From: Thereva unica
Lineage: Eukaryota; Arthropoda; Insecta; Diptera; Therevidae
Direction: 5' to 3'
DNA length: 64,000 nt
Assembly (NCBI GenBank): GCA_949987705.1
Contig: CATLJY010000107.1
Coordinates: 1 to 64,000, forward strand
Position 1 is the first letter of the stretch. Each line of letters begins with the position of its first letter. Both the position numbers and the translations under genes were made by a program. A model generated the notes under the pieces. That model saw nothing but the letters and a program-made list of their open reading frames with translations, ran no database searches and was not told the DNA's origin. Positions 38,801 to 54,640 of the stretch are shown in pieces.

Positions 38801-41800
38801 ATTTCGATGAATAAAGTGAATTTAAGTTATTTTCGATGTATTTGATGAATATAACTTAATTTCGACGAATAAAGTGAATTTAAGTTATTTTGGATGTATT
38901 TGATGAATATAACTTAATTTCGATGAATAAAGTGAATTTAAGTTATTTTCGATGTATTTGATGAATATAACTTAATTTCGACGAATCAAGTGAATTTAAG
39001 TTATTTTGGATGTATTTGATGAATATAACTTAATTTCGATGAATAAAGTGAATTTAAGTTATTTTCGATGTATTTGATGAATGTAACTTAATTTCGACGA
39101 ATAAAGTGAATTTAAGTTATTTTGGATGTATTTGAAGAATGTAACTTAATTTCGACGAATAAAGTGAATTTAAGTTATTTTGGATGTATTTGATGAATAT
39201 AACTTAATTTCGATGAATAAAGTGAATTTAAGTTATTTTCGATGTATTTGATGAATATAACTTAATTTCGACGAATAAAGTGAATTTAAGTTATTTTCGA
39301 TGTATTTGATGAATATAACTTAATTTCGACGAATAAAGTGAATTTAAGTTATTTTCGATGTATTTGATGAATATAACTTAATTTCGACGAATAAAGTGAA
39401 TTTAAGTTATTTTGGATGTATTTGATGAATATAACTTAATTTCGATGAATAAAGTGAATTTAAGTTATTTTCGATGTATTTGATGAATGTAACTTAATTT
39501 CGATGAATAAAGTGAATTTAAGTTATTTTGGATGTACTCGATGAATATAACTTAATTTCGATGAATAAAGTGAATTTAAGTTATTTTGGATGTATTTGAT
39601 GAATATAACTTAATTTCGACGAATAAAGTGAATTTAAGTTATTTTGGATGTATTTGATGAATATAACTTAATTTCGACGAATAAAGTGAATTTAAGTTAT
39701 TTTGGATGTATTTGAAGAATATAACTTAATTTCGACGAATAAAGTGAATTTAAGTTATTTTGGATGTATTTGATGAATATAACTTAATTTCGATGAATAA
39801 AGTGAATTTAAGTTATTTTGGATGTATTTGATGAATATAACTTAATTTCGATGAATAAAGTGAATTTAAGTTATTTTCGATGTATTTGATGAATATAACT
39901 TAATTTCGACGAATAAAGTGAATTTAAGTTATTTTGGATGTATTTGATGAATGTAACTTAATTTCGATGAATAAAGTGAATTTAAGTTATTTTGTATGTA
40001 CTCGATGAATGTAACTTAATTTCGATGAATAAAGTGAATTTAAGTTATTTTGGGTGTATTTGATGAATATAACTTAATTTCGACGAATAAAGTGAATTTA
40101 AGTTATTTTGGATCTATTTGATGAATATAACTTAATTTCGACGAATAAAGTGAATTTAAGTTATTTTGGATGTATTTGAAGAATGTAACTTAATTTCGAC
40201 GAATAAAGTGAATTTAAGTTATTTTGGATGTATTTGAAGAATGTAACTTAATTTCGACGAATAAAGTGAATTTAAGTTATTTTGGATGTATTTGATGAAT
40301 ATCTTAATTTCGACGAATAAAGTGAATTTAAGTTATTTTGGATGTATTTGATGAATATAACTTAATTTCGACGAATAAAGTGAATTTAAGTTATTTTGGA
40401 TGTATTTGATGAATATAACTTAATTTCGACGAATAAAGTGAATTTAAGTTATTTTGGATGTATTTGAAGAATGTAACTTAATTTCGACGAATAAAGTGAA
40501 TTTAAGTTATTTTGGATGTACTCGATGAATGTAACTTAATTTCGACGAATAAAGTGAATTTAAGTTATTTTCGATGTATTTGATGAATATAACTTAATTT
40601 CGACGAATAAAGTGAATTTAAGTTATTTTGGATGTATTTGATGAATATAACTTAATTTCGACGAATAAAGTGAATTTAAGTTATTTTGGATGTATTTGAT
40701 GAATATAACTTAATTTCGACGAATAAAGTGAATTTAAGTTATTTTGGATGTATTTGATGAATATAACTTAATTTCGACGAATAAAGTGAATTTAAGTTAT
40801 TTTGGATGTATTTAAAGAATGTAACTTAATTTCGACGAATAAAGTGAATTTAAGTTATTTTGGATGTATTTGATGAATATAACTTAATTTCGATGAATAA
40901 AGTGAATTTAAGTTATTTTCGATGTATTTGATGAATATAACTTAATTTCGACGAAAAAAGTGAATTTAAGTTATTTTGGATGTATTTGATGAATATAACT
41001 TAATTTCGACGAATAAAGTGAATTTAAGTTATTTTGGATGTATTTGAAGAATGTAACTTAATTTCGACGAATAAAGTGAATTTAAGTTATTTTGGATGTA
41101 TTTGATGAATATAACTTAATTTCGATGAATAAAGTGAATTTAAGTTATTTTCGATGTATTTGATGAATATAACTTAATTTCGACGAATAAAGTGAATGAA
41201 TATAAGTTATTTTGGATATATTTGATGAATATAACTTAATTTCGACGAATAAAGTGAATTTAAGTTATTTTGGATGTATTTGATGAATATAACTTAATTT
41301 CGACGAATAAAGTGAATTTAAGTTATTTTGGATGTATTTGATGAATGTAACTTAATTTCGACGAATAAAGTGAATTTAAGTTATTTTGGATGTATTTGAG
41401 AATATAACTTAATTTCGACGAATAAAGTGAATTTAAGTTATTTTGGATGTATTTGATGAATATAACTTAATTTCGACGAATAAAGTGAATTTAAGTTATT
41501 TTGGATGTATTTGAAGAATGTAACTTAATTTCGACGAATAAAGTGAATTTAAGTTATTTTGGATGTATTTGAAGAATGTAACTTAATTTCGATGAATAAA
41601 GTGAATTTAAGTTATTTTGGATGTATTTGATGAATATAACTTAATTTCGACGAATAAAGTGAATTTAAGTTATTTTGGATGTATTTGAAGAATGTAACTT
41701 AATTTCGACGAATAAATGAATTTAAGTTATTTTGGATGTATTTGATGAATATAACTTAATTTCGATGAATAAAGTGAATTTAAGTTATTTTCGATGTATT

Positions 41801-44800
41801 TGATGAATATAACTTAATTTCGACGAATAAAGTGAATTTAAGTTATTTTGGATGTATTTGAAGAATATAACTTAATTTCGACGAATAAAGTGAATTTAAG
41901 TTATTTTGGATGTATATGATGAATATAACTTAATTTCGACGAATAAAGTGAATTTAAGTTATTTTGGATGTATTTGAAGAATGTAACTTAATTTCGACGA
42001 ATAAAGTGAATTTAAGTTATTTTGGATGTATTTGATGAATATAACTTAATTTCGACGAATAAAGTGAATTTAAGTTATTTTGGATGTATTTGAAGAATGT
42101 AACTTAATTTCGATGAATAAAGTGAATTTTAGTTATTTTGGATGTATTTGATGAATATAACTTAATTTCGACGAATAAAGTGAATTTAAGTTATTTTGGA
42201 TGTATTTGAAGAATGTAACTTAATTTCGACGAATAAAGTGAATTTAAGTTATTTTGGATGTATTTGATGAATATAACTTAATTTCGACGAATAAAGTGAA
42301 TTTAAGTTATTTTGGATGTATTTGATGAATATAACTTAATTTCGACGAATAAAGTGAATTTAAGTTATTTTGAATGTATTTGATGAATATAACTTAATTT
42401 CGACGAATAAAGTGAATTTAAGTTATTTTGGATTATTTGAAGAATGTAACTTAATTTCGACGAATAAAGTGAATTTAAGTTATTTTGGATGTATTTGAAG
42501 AATGTAACTTAATTTCGACGAATAAAGTGAATTTAAGTTATTTTGGATGTATTTGATGAATATAACTTAATTTCGACGAATAAAGTGAATTTAAGTTATT
42601 TTCGATGTATTTGATGAATATAACTTAATTTCGACGAATAAAGTGAATTTAAGTTTTTTTGGATGTATTTGAAGAATGTAACTTAATTTCGACGAATAAA
42701 GTGAATTTAAGTTATTTTGGATGTATTTGATGAATATAACTTAATTTCGATGAATAAAGTGAATTTAAGTTATTTTCGATGTATTTGATGAATATAACTT
42801 AATTTCGACGAATAAAGTGAATTTAAGTTATTTTGGATGTATTTGATGAATATAACTTTATTTCGACGAATAAAGTGAATTTAAGTTATTTTGGATGTAT
42901 TTGATGAATATAACTTAATTTCGACGAATAAAGTGAATTTAAGTTATTTTGGATGTATTTGATGAATGTAACTTAATTTCGATGAATAAAGTGAATTTAA
43001 GTTATTTTGGATGTATTTGATGAATATAACTTAATTTCGACGAATAAAGTGAATTTAAGTTATTTTGGATGTATTTGAAGAATGTAACTTAATTTCGACG
43101 AATAAAGTGAATTTAAGTTATTTTGGATGTATTTGAAGAATGTAACTTAATTTCGACGAATAAAGTGAATTTAAGTTATTTTGGATGTATTTGATGAATA
43201 TAACTTAATTTCGACGAATAAAGTGAATTTAAGTTATTTTCGATGTATTTGATGAATATAACTTAATTTCGACGAATAAAGTGAATTTAAGTTATTTTGG
43301 ATGTATTTGATGAATATAACTTAATTTCGACGAATAAAGTGAATTTAAGTTATTTTGGATGTATTTGAAGAATATAACTTAATTTCGACGAATAAAGTGA
43401 ATTTAAGTTATTTTGGATGTATTTGATGAATGTAACTTAATTTCGATGAATAAAGTGAATTTAAGTTATTGTGGATATATTTGAAGAATGTAACTTAATT
43501 TCGATGAATAAAGTGAATTTAAGTTATTTTCGATGTATTTGATGAATATAACTTAATTTCGACGAATAAAGTGAATTTAAGTTATTTTTGATCTATTTGA
43601 TGAATATAACTTAATTTCGACGAATAAAGTGAATTTCAGTTATTTTGGATGTATTTGATGAATATAACTTAATTTCGATGAATAAAGTGAATTTAAGTTA
43701 TTTTCGATGTATTTGATGAATATAACTTAATTTCGACGAATAAAGTGAATTTAAGTTATTTTGGATGTATTTGATGAATATAACTTAATTTCGATGAATA
43801 AAGTGAATTTAAGTTATTTTCGATGTATTTGATGAATATAACTTAATTTCGACGAATAAAGTGAATTTAAGTTATTTTGGATGTATTTGATGAATATAAC
43901 TTAATTTCGATGAATAAAGTGAATTTAAGTTATTTTCGATGTATTTGATGAATGTAACTTAATTTCGACGAATAAAGTGAATTTAAGTTATTTTGGATGT
44001 ATTTGAAGAATGTAACTTAATTTCGACGAATAAAGTGAATTTAAGTTATTTTGGATGTATTTGATGAATATAACTTAATTTCGACGAATAAAGTGAATTT
44101 AAGTTATTTTGGATGTATTTGAAGAATGTAACTTAATTTCGACGAATAAAGTGAATTTAAGTTATTTTGGATGTATTTGATGAATATAACTTAATTTCGA
44201 CGAATAAAGTGAATTTAAGTTATTTTGGATGTATTTGATGAATATAACTTAATTTCGATGAATAAAGTGAATTTAAGTTATTTTCGATGTATTTGATGAA
44301 TGTAACTTACATTCGACGAATAAAGTGAATTTAAGTTATTTTGGATGTATTTAAAGAATGTAACTTTATTTCGACGAATAAAGTGAATTTAAGTTATTTT
44401 GGATGTATTTGATGAATATAACTTAATTTCGATGAATAAAGTGAATTTAAGTTATTTTCGATGTATTTGATGAATATAACTTAATTTCGACGAAAAAAGT
44501 GAATTTAAGTTATTTTGGATGTATTTGATGAATATAACTTAATTTCGACGAATAAAGTGAATTTAAGTTATTTTGGATGTATTTGAAGAATGTAACTTAA
44601 TTTCGACGAATAAAGTGAATTTAAGTTATTTTGGATGTATTTGATGAATATAACTTAATTTCGATGAATAAAGTGAATTTAAGTTATTTTCGATGTATTT
44701 GATGAATATAACTAAATTTCGACGAATAAAGTGAATATAAGTTATTTTGGATATATTTGATGAATATAACTTAATTTCGACGAATAAAGTGAATTTAAGT

Positions 44801-47800
44801 TATTTTGGATGTATTTGATGAATATAACTTAATTTCGACGAATAAAGTGAATTTAAGTTATTTTGGATGTATTTGATGAATGTAACTTAATTTCGACGAA
44901 TAAAGTGAATTTAAGTTATTTTGGATGTATTTGATGAATATAACTTAATTTCGACGAATAAAGTGAATTTAAGTTATTTTGGATGTATTTGATGAATATA
45001 ACTTAATTTCGACGAATAAAGTGAATTTAAGTTATTTTGGATGTATTTGAAGAATGTAACTTAATTTCGACGAATAAAGTGAATTTAAGTTATTTTGGAT
45101 GTATTTGAAGAATGTAACTTAATTTCGACGAATAAAGTGAATTTAAGTTATTTTGGATGTATTTGATGAATATAACTTAATTTCGACGAATAAAGTGAAT
45201 TTAAGTTATTTTGGATGTATTTGAAGAATGTAACTTAATTTCGACGAATAAATGAATTTAAGTTATTTTGGATGTATTTGATGAATATAACTTAATTTCG
45301 ATGAATAAAGTGAATTTAAGTTATTTTCGATGTATTTGATGAATATAACTTAATTTCGACGAATAAAGTGAATTTAAGTTATTTTGGATGTATTTGAAGA
45401 ATGTAACTTAATTTCGACGAATAAAGTGAATTTAAGTTATTTTGGATGTATTTGATGAATATAACTTAATTTCGACGAATAAAGTGAATTTAAGTTATTT
45501 TGGATGTATTTGATGAATATAACTTAATTTCGACGAATAAAGTGAATTTAAGTTATTTTGGATGTATTTGAAGAATATAACTTAATTTCGACGAATAAAG
45601 TGAATTTAAGTTATTTTGGATGTATTTGAAGAATATAACTTAATTTCGACGAATAAAGTGAATTTAAGTTATTTTGTATGTATTTGTAAATATAACTTAA
45701 TTTCGACGAATTAAGTGAATTTAAGTTATTTTGGATGTATTTGATGAATATAACTTAATTTCGACGAATAAAGTGAATTTAAGTTATTTTGGATGTATTT
45801 GATGAATATAACTTAATTTCGACGAATAAAGTGAATTTAAGTTATTTTGGATGTATTTGATGAATATAACTTAATTTCGACGAATAAAGTGAATTTAAGT
45901 TATTTTGGATGTATTTGATGAATATAACTTAATTTCGACGAATAAAGTGAATTTAAGTTATTTTGGATGTATTTGATGAATATAACTTAATTTCGACGAA
46001 TAAAGTGAATTTAAGTTATTTTGGATGTATTTGAAGAATGTAACTTAATTTCGATGAATAAAGCGAATTTAAGTTATTTTGGATGTATTTGATGAATATA
46101 ACTTAATTTTGACGAATAAAGTGAATTTAAGTTATTTTGGATGTATTTGAAGAATGTAACTTAATTTCGACGAATAAAGTGAATTTAAGTTATTTTGGAT
46201 GTATTTGAAGAATGTAACTTAATTTCGACGAATAAAGTGAATTTAAGTTATTTTGGATGTATTTGATGAATATAACTTAATTTCGACGAATAAAGTGAAT
46301 TTAAGTTATTTTCGATGTATTTGATGAATATAACTTAATTTCGACGAATAAAGTGAATTTAAGTTATTTTGGATGTATTTGATGAATATAACTTAATTTC
46401 GACGAATAAAGTGAATTTAAGTTATTTTGGATGTATTTGAAGAATATAACTTAATTTCGACGAATAAAGTGAATTTAAGTTATTTTGGATGTATTTGATG
46501 AATGTAACTTAATTTCGATGAATAAAGTGAATTTAAGTTATTGTGGATGTATTTGAAGAATGTAACTTAATTTCGATGAATAAAGTGAATTTAAGTTATT
46601 TTCGATGTATTTGATGAATATAACTTAATTTCGACGAATAAAGTGAATTTAAGTTATTTAGGATCTATTTGATGAATATAACTTAATTGCGACGAATAAA
46701 GTGAATTTCAGTTATTTTGGATGTATTTGATGAATATAACTTAATTTCGATGAATAAAGTGAATTTAAGTTATTTTCGATGTATTTGATGAATATAACTT
46801 AATTTCGACGAATAAAGTGAATTTAAGTTATTTTGGATGTATTTGATGAATATAACTTAATTTCGATGAATAAAGTGAATATAAGTTATTTTCGATGTAT
46901 TTGATGAATATAACTTAATTTCGACGAATAAAGTGAATTTAAGTTATTTTGGATGTATTTGATGAATATAACTTAATTTCGATGAATAAAGTGAATTTAA
47001 GTTATTTTCGATGTATTTGATGAATGTAACTTAATTTCGACGAATAAAGTGAATTTAAGTTATTTTAGATGTATTTGAAGAATGTAACTTAATTTCGACG
47101 AATAAAGTGAATTTAAGTTATTTTGGATGTATTTCATGAATATAACTTAATTTCGACGAATAAAGTGAATTTAAGTTATTTTGGATGTATTTGAAGAATG
47201 TAACTTAATTTCGACGAATAAAGTGAATTTAAGTTATTTTGGATGTATTTGATGAATATAACTTAATTTCGACGAATAAAGTGAATTTAAGTTATTTTGG
47301 ATGTATTTGATGAATATAACTTAATTTCGATGAATAAAGTGAATTTAAGTTATTTTCGATGTATTTGATGAATGTAACTTACATTCGACGAATAAAGTGA
47401 ATTTAAGTTATTTTGGATGTATTTGAAGAATGTAACTTAATTTCGACGAATAAAGTGAATTTAAGTTATTTTGGATGTATTTGATGAATATAACTTAATT
47501 TCGATGAATAAAGTGAATTTAAGTTATTTTCGATGTATTTGATGAATATAACTTAATTTCGATGAATAAAGTGAATTTAAGTTATTTTCGATGTATTTGA
47601 TGAATATAACTTAATTTCGACGAATAAAGTGAATTTAAGTTATTTTCGATGTATTTGATGAATATAACTTAATTTCGACGAATAAAGTGAATTTAAGTTA
47701 TTTTGGATGTATTTGAAGAATGTAACTTAATTTCGATGAATAAAGTGAATTTAAGTTATTTTGGATGTATTTGAAGAATGTAACTTAATTTCGACGAATA

Positions 47801-50800
47801 AAGTGAATTTAAGTTATTTTGGATGTATTTGATGAATATAACTTTATTTCGATGAATAAAGTGAATTTAAGTTATTTTCGATGTATTTGATGAATATAAC
47901 TTAATTTCGACGAATAAAGTGAATTTAAGTTATTTTGGATATATTTGATGAATATAACTTAATTTCGACGAATAAAGTGAATTTAAGTTATTTTGGATGT
48001 ATTTGATGAATATAACTTAATTTCGACGAATAAAGTGAATTTAAGTTATTTTGGATGTATTTGATGAATGTAACTTAATTTCGACGAATAAAGTGAATTT
48101 AAGTTATTTTGGATGTATTTGATGAATATAACTTAATTTCGACGAATAAAGTGAATTTAAGTTATTTTGGATGTATTTGATGAATATAACTTAATTTCGA
48201 CGAATAAAGTGAATTTAAGTTATTTTGGATGTATTTGAAGAATGTAACTTAATTTCGACGAATAAAGTGAATTTAAGTTATTTTGGATGTATTTGAAGAA
48301 TGTAACTTAATTTCGACGAATAAAGTGAATTTAAGTTATTTTGGATGTATTTGATGAATATAACTTAATTTCGACGAATAAAGTGAATTTAAGTTATTTT
48401 GGATGTATTTGAAGAATGTAACTTAATTTCGACGAATAAATGAATTTAAGTTATTTTGGATGTATTTGATGAATATAACTTAATTTCGATGAATAAAGTG
48501 AATTTAAGTTATTTTCGATGTATTTGATGAATATAACTTAATTTCGACGAATAAAGTGAATTTAAGTTATTTTGGATGTATTTGAAGAATGTAACTTAAT
48601 TTCGACGAATAAAGTGAATTTAAGTTATTTTGGATGTATTTGATGAATATAACTTAATTTCGACGAATAAAGTGAATTTAAGTTATTTTGGATGTATTTG
48701 ATGAATATAACTTAATTTCGACGAATAAAGTGAATTTAAGTTATTTTGGATGTATTTGAAGAATATAACTTAATTTCGACGAATAAAGTGAATTTAAGTT
48801 ATTTTGGATGTATTTGAAGAATATAACTTAATTTCGACGAATAAAGTGAATTTAAGTTATTTTGTATGTATTTGTAAATATAACTTAATTTCGACGAATA
48901 AAGTGAATTTAAGTTATTTTGGATGTATTTGATGAATATAACTTAATTTCGACGAATAAAGTGAATTTAAGTTATTTTGGATGTATTTGATGAATATAAC
49001 TTAATTTCGACGAATAAAGTGAATTTAAGTTATTTTGGATGTATTTGATGAATATAACTTAATTTCGACGAATAAAGTGAATTTAAGTTATTTTGGATGT
49101 ATTTGATGAATATAACTTAATTTCGACGAATAAAGTGAATTTAAGTTATTTTGGATGTATTTGATGAATATAACTTAATTTCGACGAATAAAGTGAATTT
49201 AAGTTATTTTGGATGTATTTGAAGAATGTAACTTAATTTCGATGAATAAAGTGAATTTAAGTTATTTTGGATGTATTTGATGAATATAACTTAATTTCGA
49301 CGAATAAAGTGAATTTAAGTTATTTTGGATGTATTTGAAGAATGTAACTTAATTTCTACGAATAAAGTGAATTTAAGTTATTTTGGATGTATTTGAAGAA
49401 TGTAACTTAATTTCGACGAATAAAGTGAATTTAAGTTATTTTGGATGTATTTGATGAATATAACTTAATTTCGACGAATAAAGTTAATTTAAGTTATTTT
49501 CGATGTATTTGATGAATATAACTTAATTTCGACGAATAAAGTGAATTTAAGTTATTTTGGATGTATTTGATGAATATAACTTAATTTCGACGAATAAAGT
49601 GAATTTAAGTTATTTTGGATGTATTTGAAGAATATAACTTAATTTCGACGAATAAAGTGAATTTAAGTTATTTTGGATGTATTTGATGAATGTAACTTAA
49701 TTTCGATGAATAAAGTGAATTTAAGTTATTGTGGATGTATTTGAAGAATGTAACTTAATTTCGATGAATAAAGTGAATTTAAGTTATTTTCGATGTATTT
49801 GATGAATATAACTTAATTTCGACGAATAAAGTGAATTTAAGTTATTTTGGATCTATTTGATGAATATAACTTAATTTCGACGAATAAAGTGAATTTCAGT
49901 TATTTTGGATGTATTTGATGAATATAACTTAATTTCGATGAATAAAGTGAATTTAAGTTATTTTCGATGTATTTGATGAATATAACTTAATTTCGACGAA
50001 TAAAGTGAATTTAAGTTATTTTGGATGTATTTGATGAATATAACTTAATTTCGATGAATAAAGTGAATTTAAGTTATTTTCGATGTATTTGATGAATATA
50101 ACTTAATTTCGACGAATCAAGTGAATTTAAGTTATTTTGGATGTATTTGATGAATATAACTTAATTTCGATGAATAAAGTGAATTTAAGTTATTTTCGAG
50201 GTATTTGATGAATGTAACTTAATTTCGACGAATAAAGTGAATTTAAGTTATTTTGGATGTATTTGAAGAATGTAACTTAATTTCGACGAATAAAGTGAAT
50301 TTAAGTTATTTTGGATGTATTTGATGAATATAACTTAATTTCGATGAATAAAGTGAATTTAAGTTATTTTCGATGTATTTGATGAATATAACTTAATTTC
50401 GATGAATAAAGTGAATTTAAGTTATTTTCGATGTATTTGATGAATATAACTTAATTTCGACGAATAAAGTGAATTTAAGTTATTTTCGATGTATTTGATG
50501 AATATAACTTAATTTCGACGAATAAAGTGAATTTAAGTTATTTTGGATGTATTTGATGAATATAACTTAATTTCGATGAATAAAGTGAATTTAAGTTATT
50601 TTCGATGTATTTGATGAATGTAACTTAATTTCGATGAATAAAGTGAATTTAAGTTATTTTGGATGTACTCGATGAATATAACTTAATTTCGATGAATAAA
50701 GTGAATTTAAGTTATTTTCGATGTATTTGATGAATATAACTTAATTTCGACGAATAAAGTGAATTTAAGTTATTTTGGATGTATTTGAAGAATGTAACTT

Positions 50801-53800
50801 AATTTCGACGAATAAAGTGAATTTAAGTTATTTTGGATGTATTTGATGAATATAACTTAATTTCGACGAATAAAGTGAATTTAAGTTATTTTGGATGTAT
50901 TTGATGAATATAACTTAATTTCGACGAATAAAGTGAATTTAAGTTATTTTGGATGTATTTGAAGAATATAACTTAATTTCGACGAATAAAGTGAATTTAA
51001 GTTATTTTGGATGTATTTGTAAATATAACTTAATTTCGACGAATAAAGTGAATTTAAGTTATTTTGGATGTATTTGATGAATATAACTTAATTTCGACGA
51101 ATAAAGGGAATTTAAGTTATTTTGGATGTATTTGATGAATATAACTTAATTTCGACGAATAAAGTGAATTTAAGTTAGTTTGGATGTATTTGATGAATAT
51201 AACTTAATTTCGACGAATAAAGTGAATTTAAGTTATTTTGGATGTATTTGATGAATATAACTTAATTTCGACGAATAAAGTGAATTTAAGTTATTTTGGA
51301 TGTACTCGATGAATATAACTTAATTTCGACGAATAAAGTGAATTTAAGTTATTTTGGATGTATTTGATGAATATAACTTAATTTCGACGAATAAAGTGAA
51401 TTTAAGTTATTTTGGATGTATTTGAAGAATGTAACTTAATTTCGATGAATAAAGTGAATTTAAGTTATTTTGGATGTATTTGATGAATATAACTTAATTT
51501 CGACGAATAAAGTGAATTTAAGTTATTTTGGATGTATTTGATAAATATAACTTAATTTCGGCGAATAAAATGAATTTAAGTTATTTTCGATGTAATCGAT
51601 GAATATAACTTAATTTCGATGAAAAAAGTGAATTTAAGTTATTTTGGATGTATTTGATGAATGTAACTTAATTTCGATGAATAAAGTGAATTTAAGTTAT
51701 TTTGGATGTATTTGATGAATATAACTTAATTTCGACGAATAAAGTGAATTTAAGTTATTTTGGATGTATTTGATGAATATAACTTAATTTCGACGAATAA
51801 AGTGAATTTAAGTTATTTTGGATGTATTTGATGAATATAACTTAATTTCGACGAATAAAGTGAATTTAAGTTATTTTGGATGTATTTGATGAATATAACT
51901 TAATTTCGACGAATAAAGTGAATTTAAGTTATTTTGGATGTATTTGATGAATATAACTTAATTTCGACGAATAAAGTGAATTTAAGTTATTTTGGATGTA
52001 TTTGATGAATATAACTTAATTTCGACGAATAAAGTGAATTTAAGTTATTTTGGATGTATTTGATGAATATAACTTAATTTCGACGAATAAAGTGAATTTA
52101 AGTTATTTTGGATGTATTTGATGAATATAACTTAATTTCGATGAATAAAGTGAATTTAAGTTATTTTGGATGTATTTGATGAATATAACTTAATTTCGAC
52201 GAATAAAGTGAATTTAAGTTATTTTGGATGTATTTGATGAATATAACTTAATTTCGACGAATAAAGTGAATTTAAGTTATTTTGGATGCATTTGATGAAT
52301 ATAACTTAATTTCGACGAATAAAGTGAATTTAAGTTATTTTGGATGTATTTGATGAATATAACTTAATTTCGACGAATAAAGTGAATTTAAGTTATTTTG
52401 GATGTATTTGATGAATATAACTTAATTTCGACGAATAAAGTGAATTTAAGTTATTTTGGATGCATTTGATGAATATAACTTAATTTCGACGAATAAAGTG
52501 AATTTAAGTTATTTTGGATGTATTTGATGAATGTAACTTAATTTCGACGAATAAAGTGAATTTAAGTTATTTTGGATGTATTTGATGAATATAACTTAAT
52601 TTCGACGAATAAAGTGAATTTAAGTTATTTTGGATGTATTTGAAGAATTTAACTTAATTTCGACGAATAAATTGAATTTAAGTTATTTTGGATGTATTTG
52701 ATGAATATAACTTAATTTCGACGAATAAAGTGAATTTAAGTTATTTTGGATGTATTTGAAGAATGTAACTTAATTTCGACGAATAAAGTGAATTTAAGTT
52801 ATTTTGGATGTATTTGAAGAATGTAACTTAATTTCGACGAATAAAGTGAATTTAAGTTATTTTGGATGTATTTGAAGAATGTAACTTAATTTCGACGAAT
52901 AAAGTGAATTTAAGTTATTTTGGATGTGTTTGATGAATATAACTTAATTTCGACGAATAAAGTGAATTTAAGTTATTTTGGATGTATTTGATGAATATAA
53001 CTTAATTTCGACGAATAAAGTGAATTTAAGTTATTTTGGATGTATTTGATGAATATAACTTAATTTCGACGAATAAAGTGAATTTAAGTTATTTTGGATG
53101 TATTTGAAGAATGTAACTTAATTTCGACGAATAAAGTGAATTTAAGTTATTTTGGATGTATTTGATGAATATAACTTAATTTCGACGAATAAAGTGAATT
53201 TAAGTTATTTTGGATGTATTTGAAGAATGTAACTTGATTTCGACGAATAAAGTGAATTTAAGTTATTTTGGATGTATTTGATGAATATAACTTAATTTCG
53301 ACGAATAAAGTGAATTTAAGTTATTTTGGATGTATTTGAAGAATGTAACTTAATTTCGATGAATAAAGTGAATTTAAGTTATTTTGGATGTATTTGAAGA
53401 ATGTAACTTAATTTCGATGAATAAAGTGTATTTAAGTTATTTTGGATGTATTTGATGAATATAACTTAATTTCGACGAATAAAGTGAATTTAAGTTATTT
53501 TGGATGTATTTGATGAATATAACTTAATTTCGATGAATAAAGTGAATTTAAGTTATTTTGGATGTATTTGATGAATATAACTTAATTTCGACGAATAAAG
53601 TGAATTTAAGTTATTTTGAATGTATTTGATGAATATAACTTAATTTCGACGAATAAAGTGAATTTAAGTTATTTTGGATGTATTTGAAGAATGTAACTTA
53701 ATTTTGACGAATAAAGTGAATTTAAGTTATTTTGGATGTATTTGAAGAATGTAACTTAATTTCGACGAATAAAGTGAATTTAAGTTATTTTGGATGTATT

Positions 53801-54497
53801 TGATGAATATAACTTAATTTCGACGAATAAAGTGAATTTAAGTTATTTTGGATGTATTTGATGAATATAACTTAATTTCGACGAATAAAGTGAATTTAAG
53901 TTATTTTGGATGTATTTGAAGAATGTAACTTAATTTCGACGAATAAAGTGAATTTAAGTTATTTTGGATGTATTTGATGAATATAACTTAATTTCGATGA
54001 ATAAAGTGAATTTAAGTTATTTTGGATGTATTTGATGAATATAACTTAATTTCGACGAATAAAGTGAATTTAAGTTATTTTGGATGTATTTGATGAATAT
54101 AACTTAATTTCGACGAATAAAGTGAATTTAAGTTATTTTGGATGTATTTGATGAATATAACTTAATTTCGACGAATAAAGTGAATTTAAGTTATTTTGGA
54201 TGTATTTGATGAATATAACTTAATTTCGACGAATAAAGTGAATTTAAGTTATTTTGGATGTACTATTTGAAGAATGTAACTTAATTTCGACGAATAAAGT
54301 GAATTTAAGTTATTTTGGATGTATTTGATGAATATAACTTAATTTCGACGAATAAAGTGAATTTAAGTTATTTTGGATGTATTTGAAGAATGTAACTTAA
54401 TTTCGACGAATAAAGTGAATTTAAGTTATTTTGGATGTATTTGATGAATATAACTTAATTTCGACGAATAAAGCGAATTTAAGTTATTTTGGATGTA

Positions 54498-54559
54498 TTT
54501 TTTTTTTTTTTTTTTTTTTTTATGTGACAGTGCTAAGCTCAGGAGTCACCCTTTGTACT
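54498..54559 (-). other. LINE-B 3' end and poly(A) tail
   Basis: On the minus strand AGTACAAAGG starts a segment of about 39 bp that ends TCACATA and runs into A24. The same begin and end blocks occur in the SINE at 61284-61324. This is the part of a LINE RNA that its reverse transcriptase usually recognises (established for several LINE/SINE pairs, inferred here). Confidence 0.75.
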
Positions 54560-54640
54560 ACCAGTCCGTCATGTCATTTGTCACGTCATGGTGCAATGTC
54601 TAGCAGTAAGCTTAGTACGGGGAGGGGAGGGGGGTATAGG

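Larger units (their letters stand above)
9723..54500 (+). repeat. 58-bp satellite array, main block (about 770 monomers)
   Basis: About 45 kb of uninterrupted monomers, one orientation, no other sequence. Indels are rare and act as tags of higher-order structure. A 2-bp deletion tag (TAAATGAA) lies at 12437, 15915, 22990, 26352, 29424, 31394, 34466, 37480, 41713, 45249 and 48437. The intervals of 3478, 7075, 3362, 3072, 1970, 3072, 3014, 4233, 3536 and 3188 bp are all multiples of 58 less 0-2 bp. Other tags are GTATGTATTTGTAAAT (for example 16342, 26779, 31821), CTTACATTCG, AATTTCAG, TATTTCATG and TACTCGATG. From about 51.6 kb to 54.5 kb the higher-order tags disappear and simpler monomers dominate. 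No genes or RNAs are visible. Confidence 0.97.
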
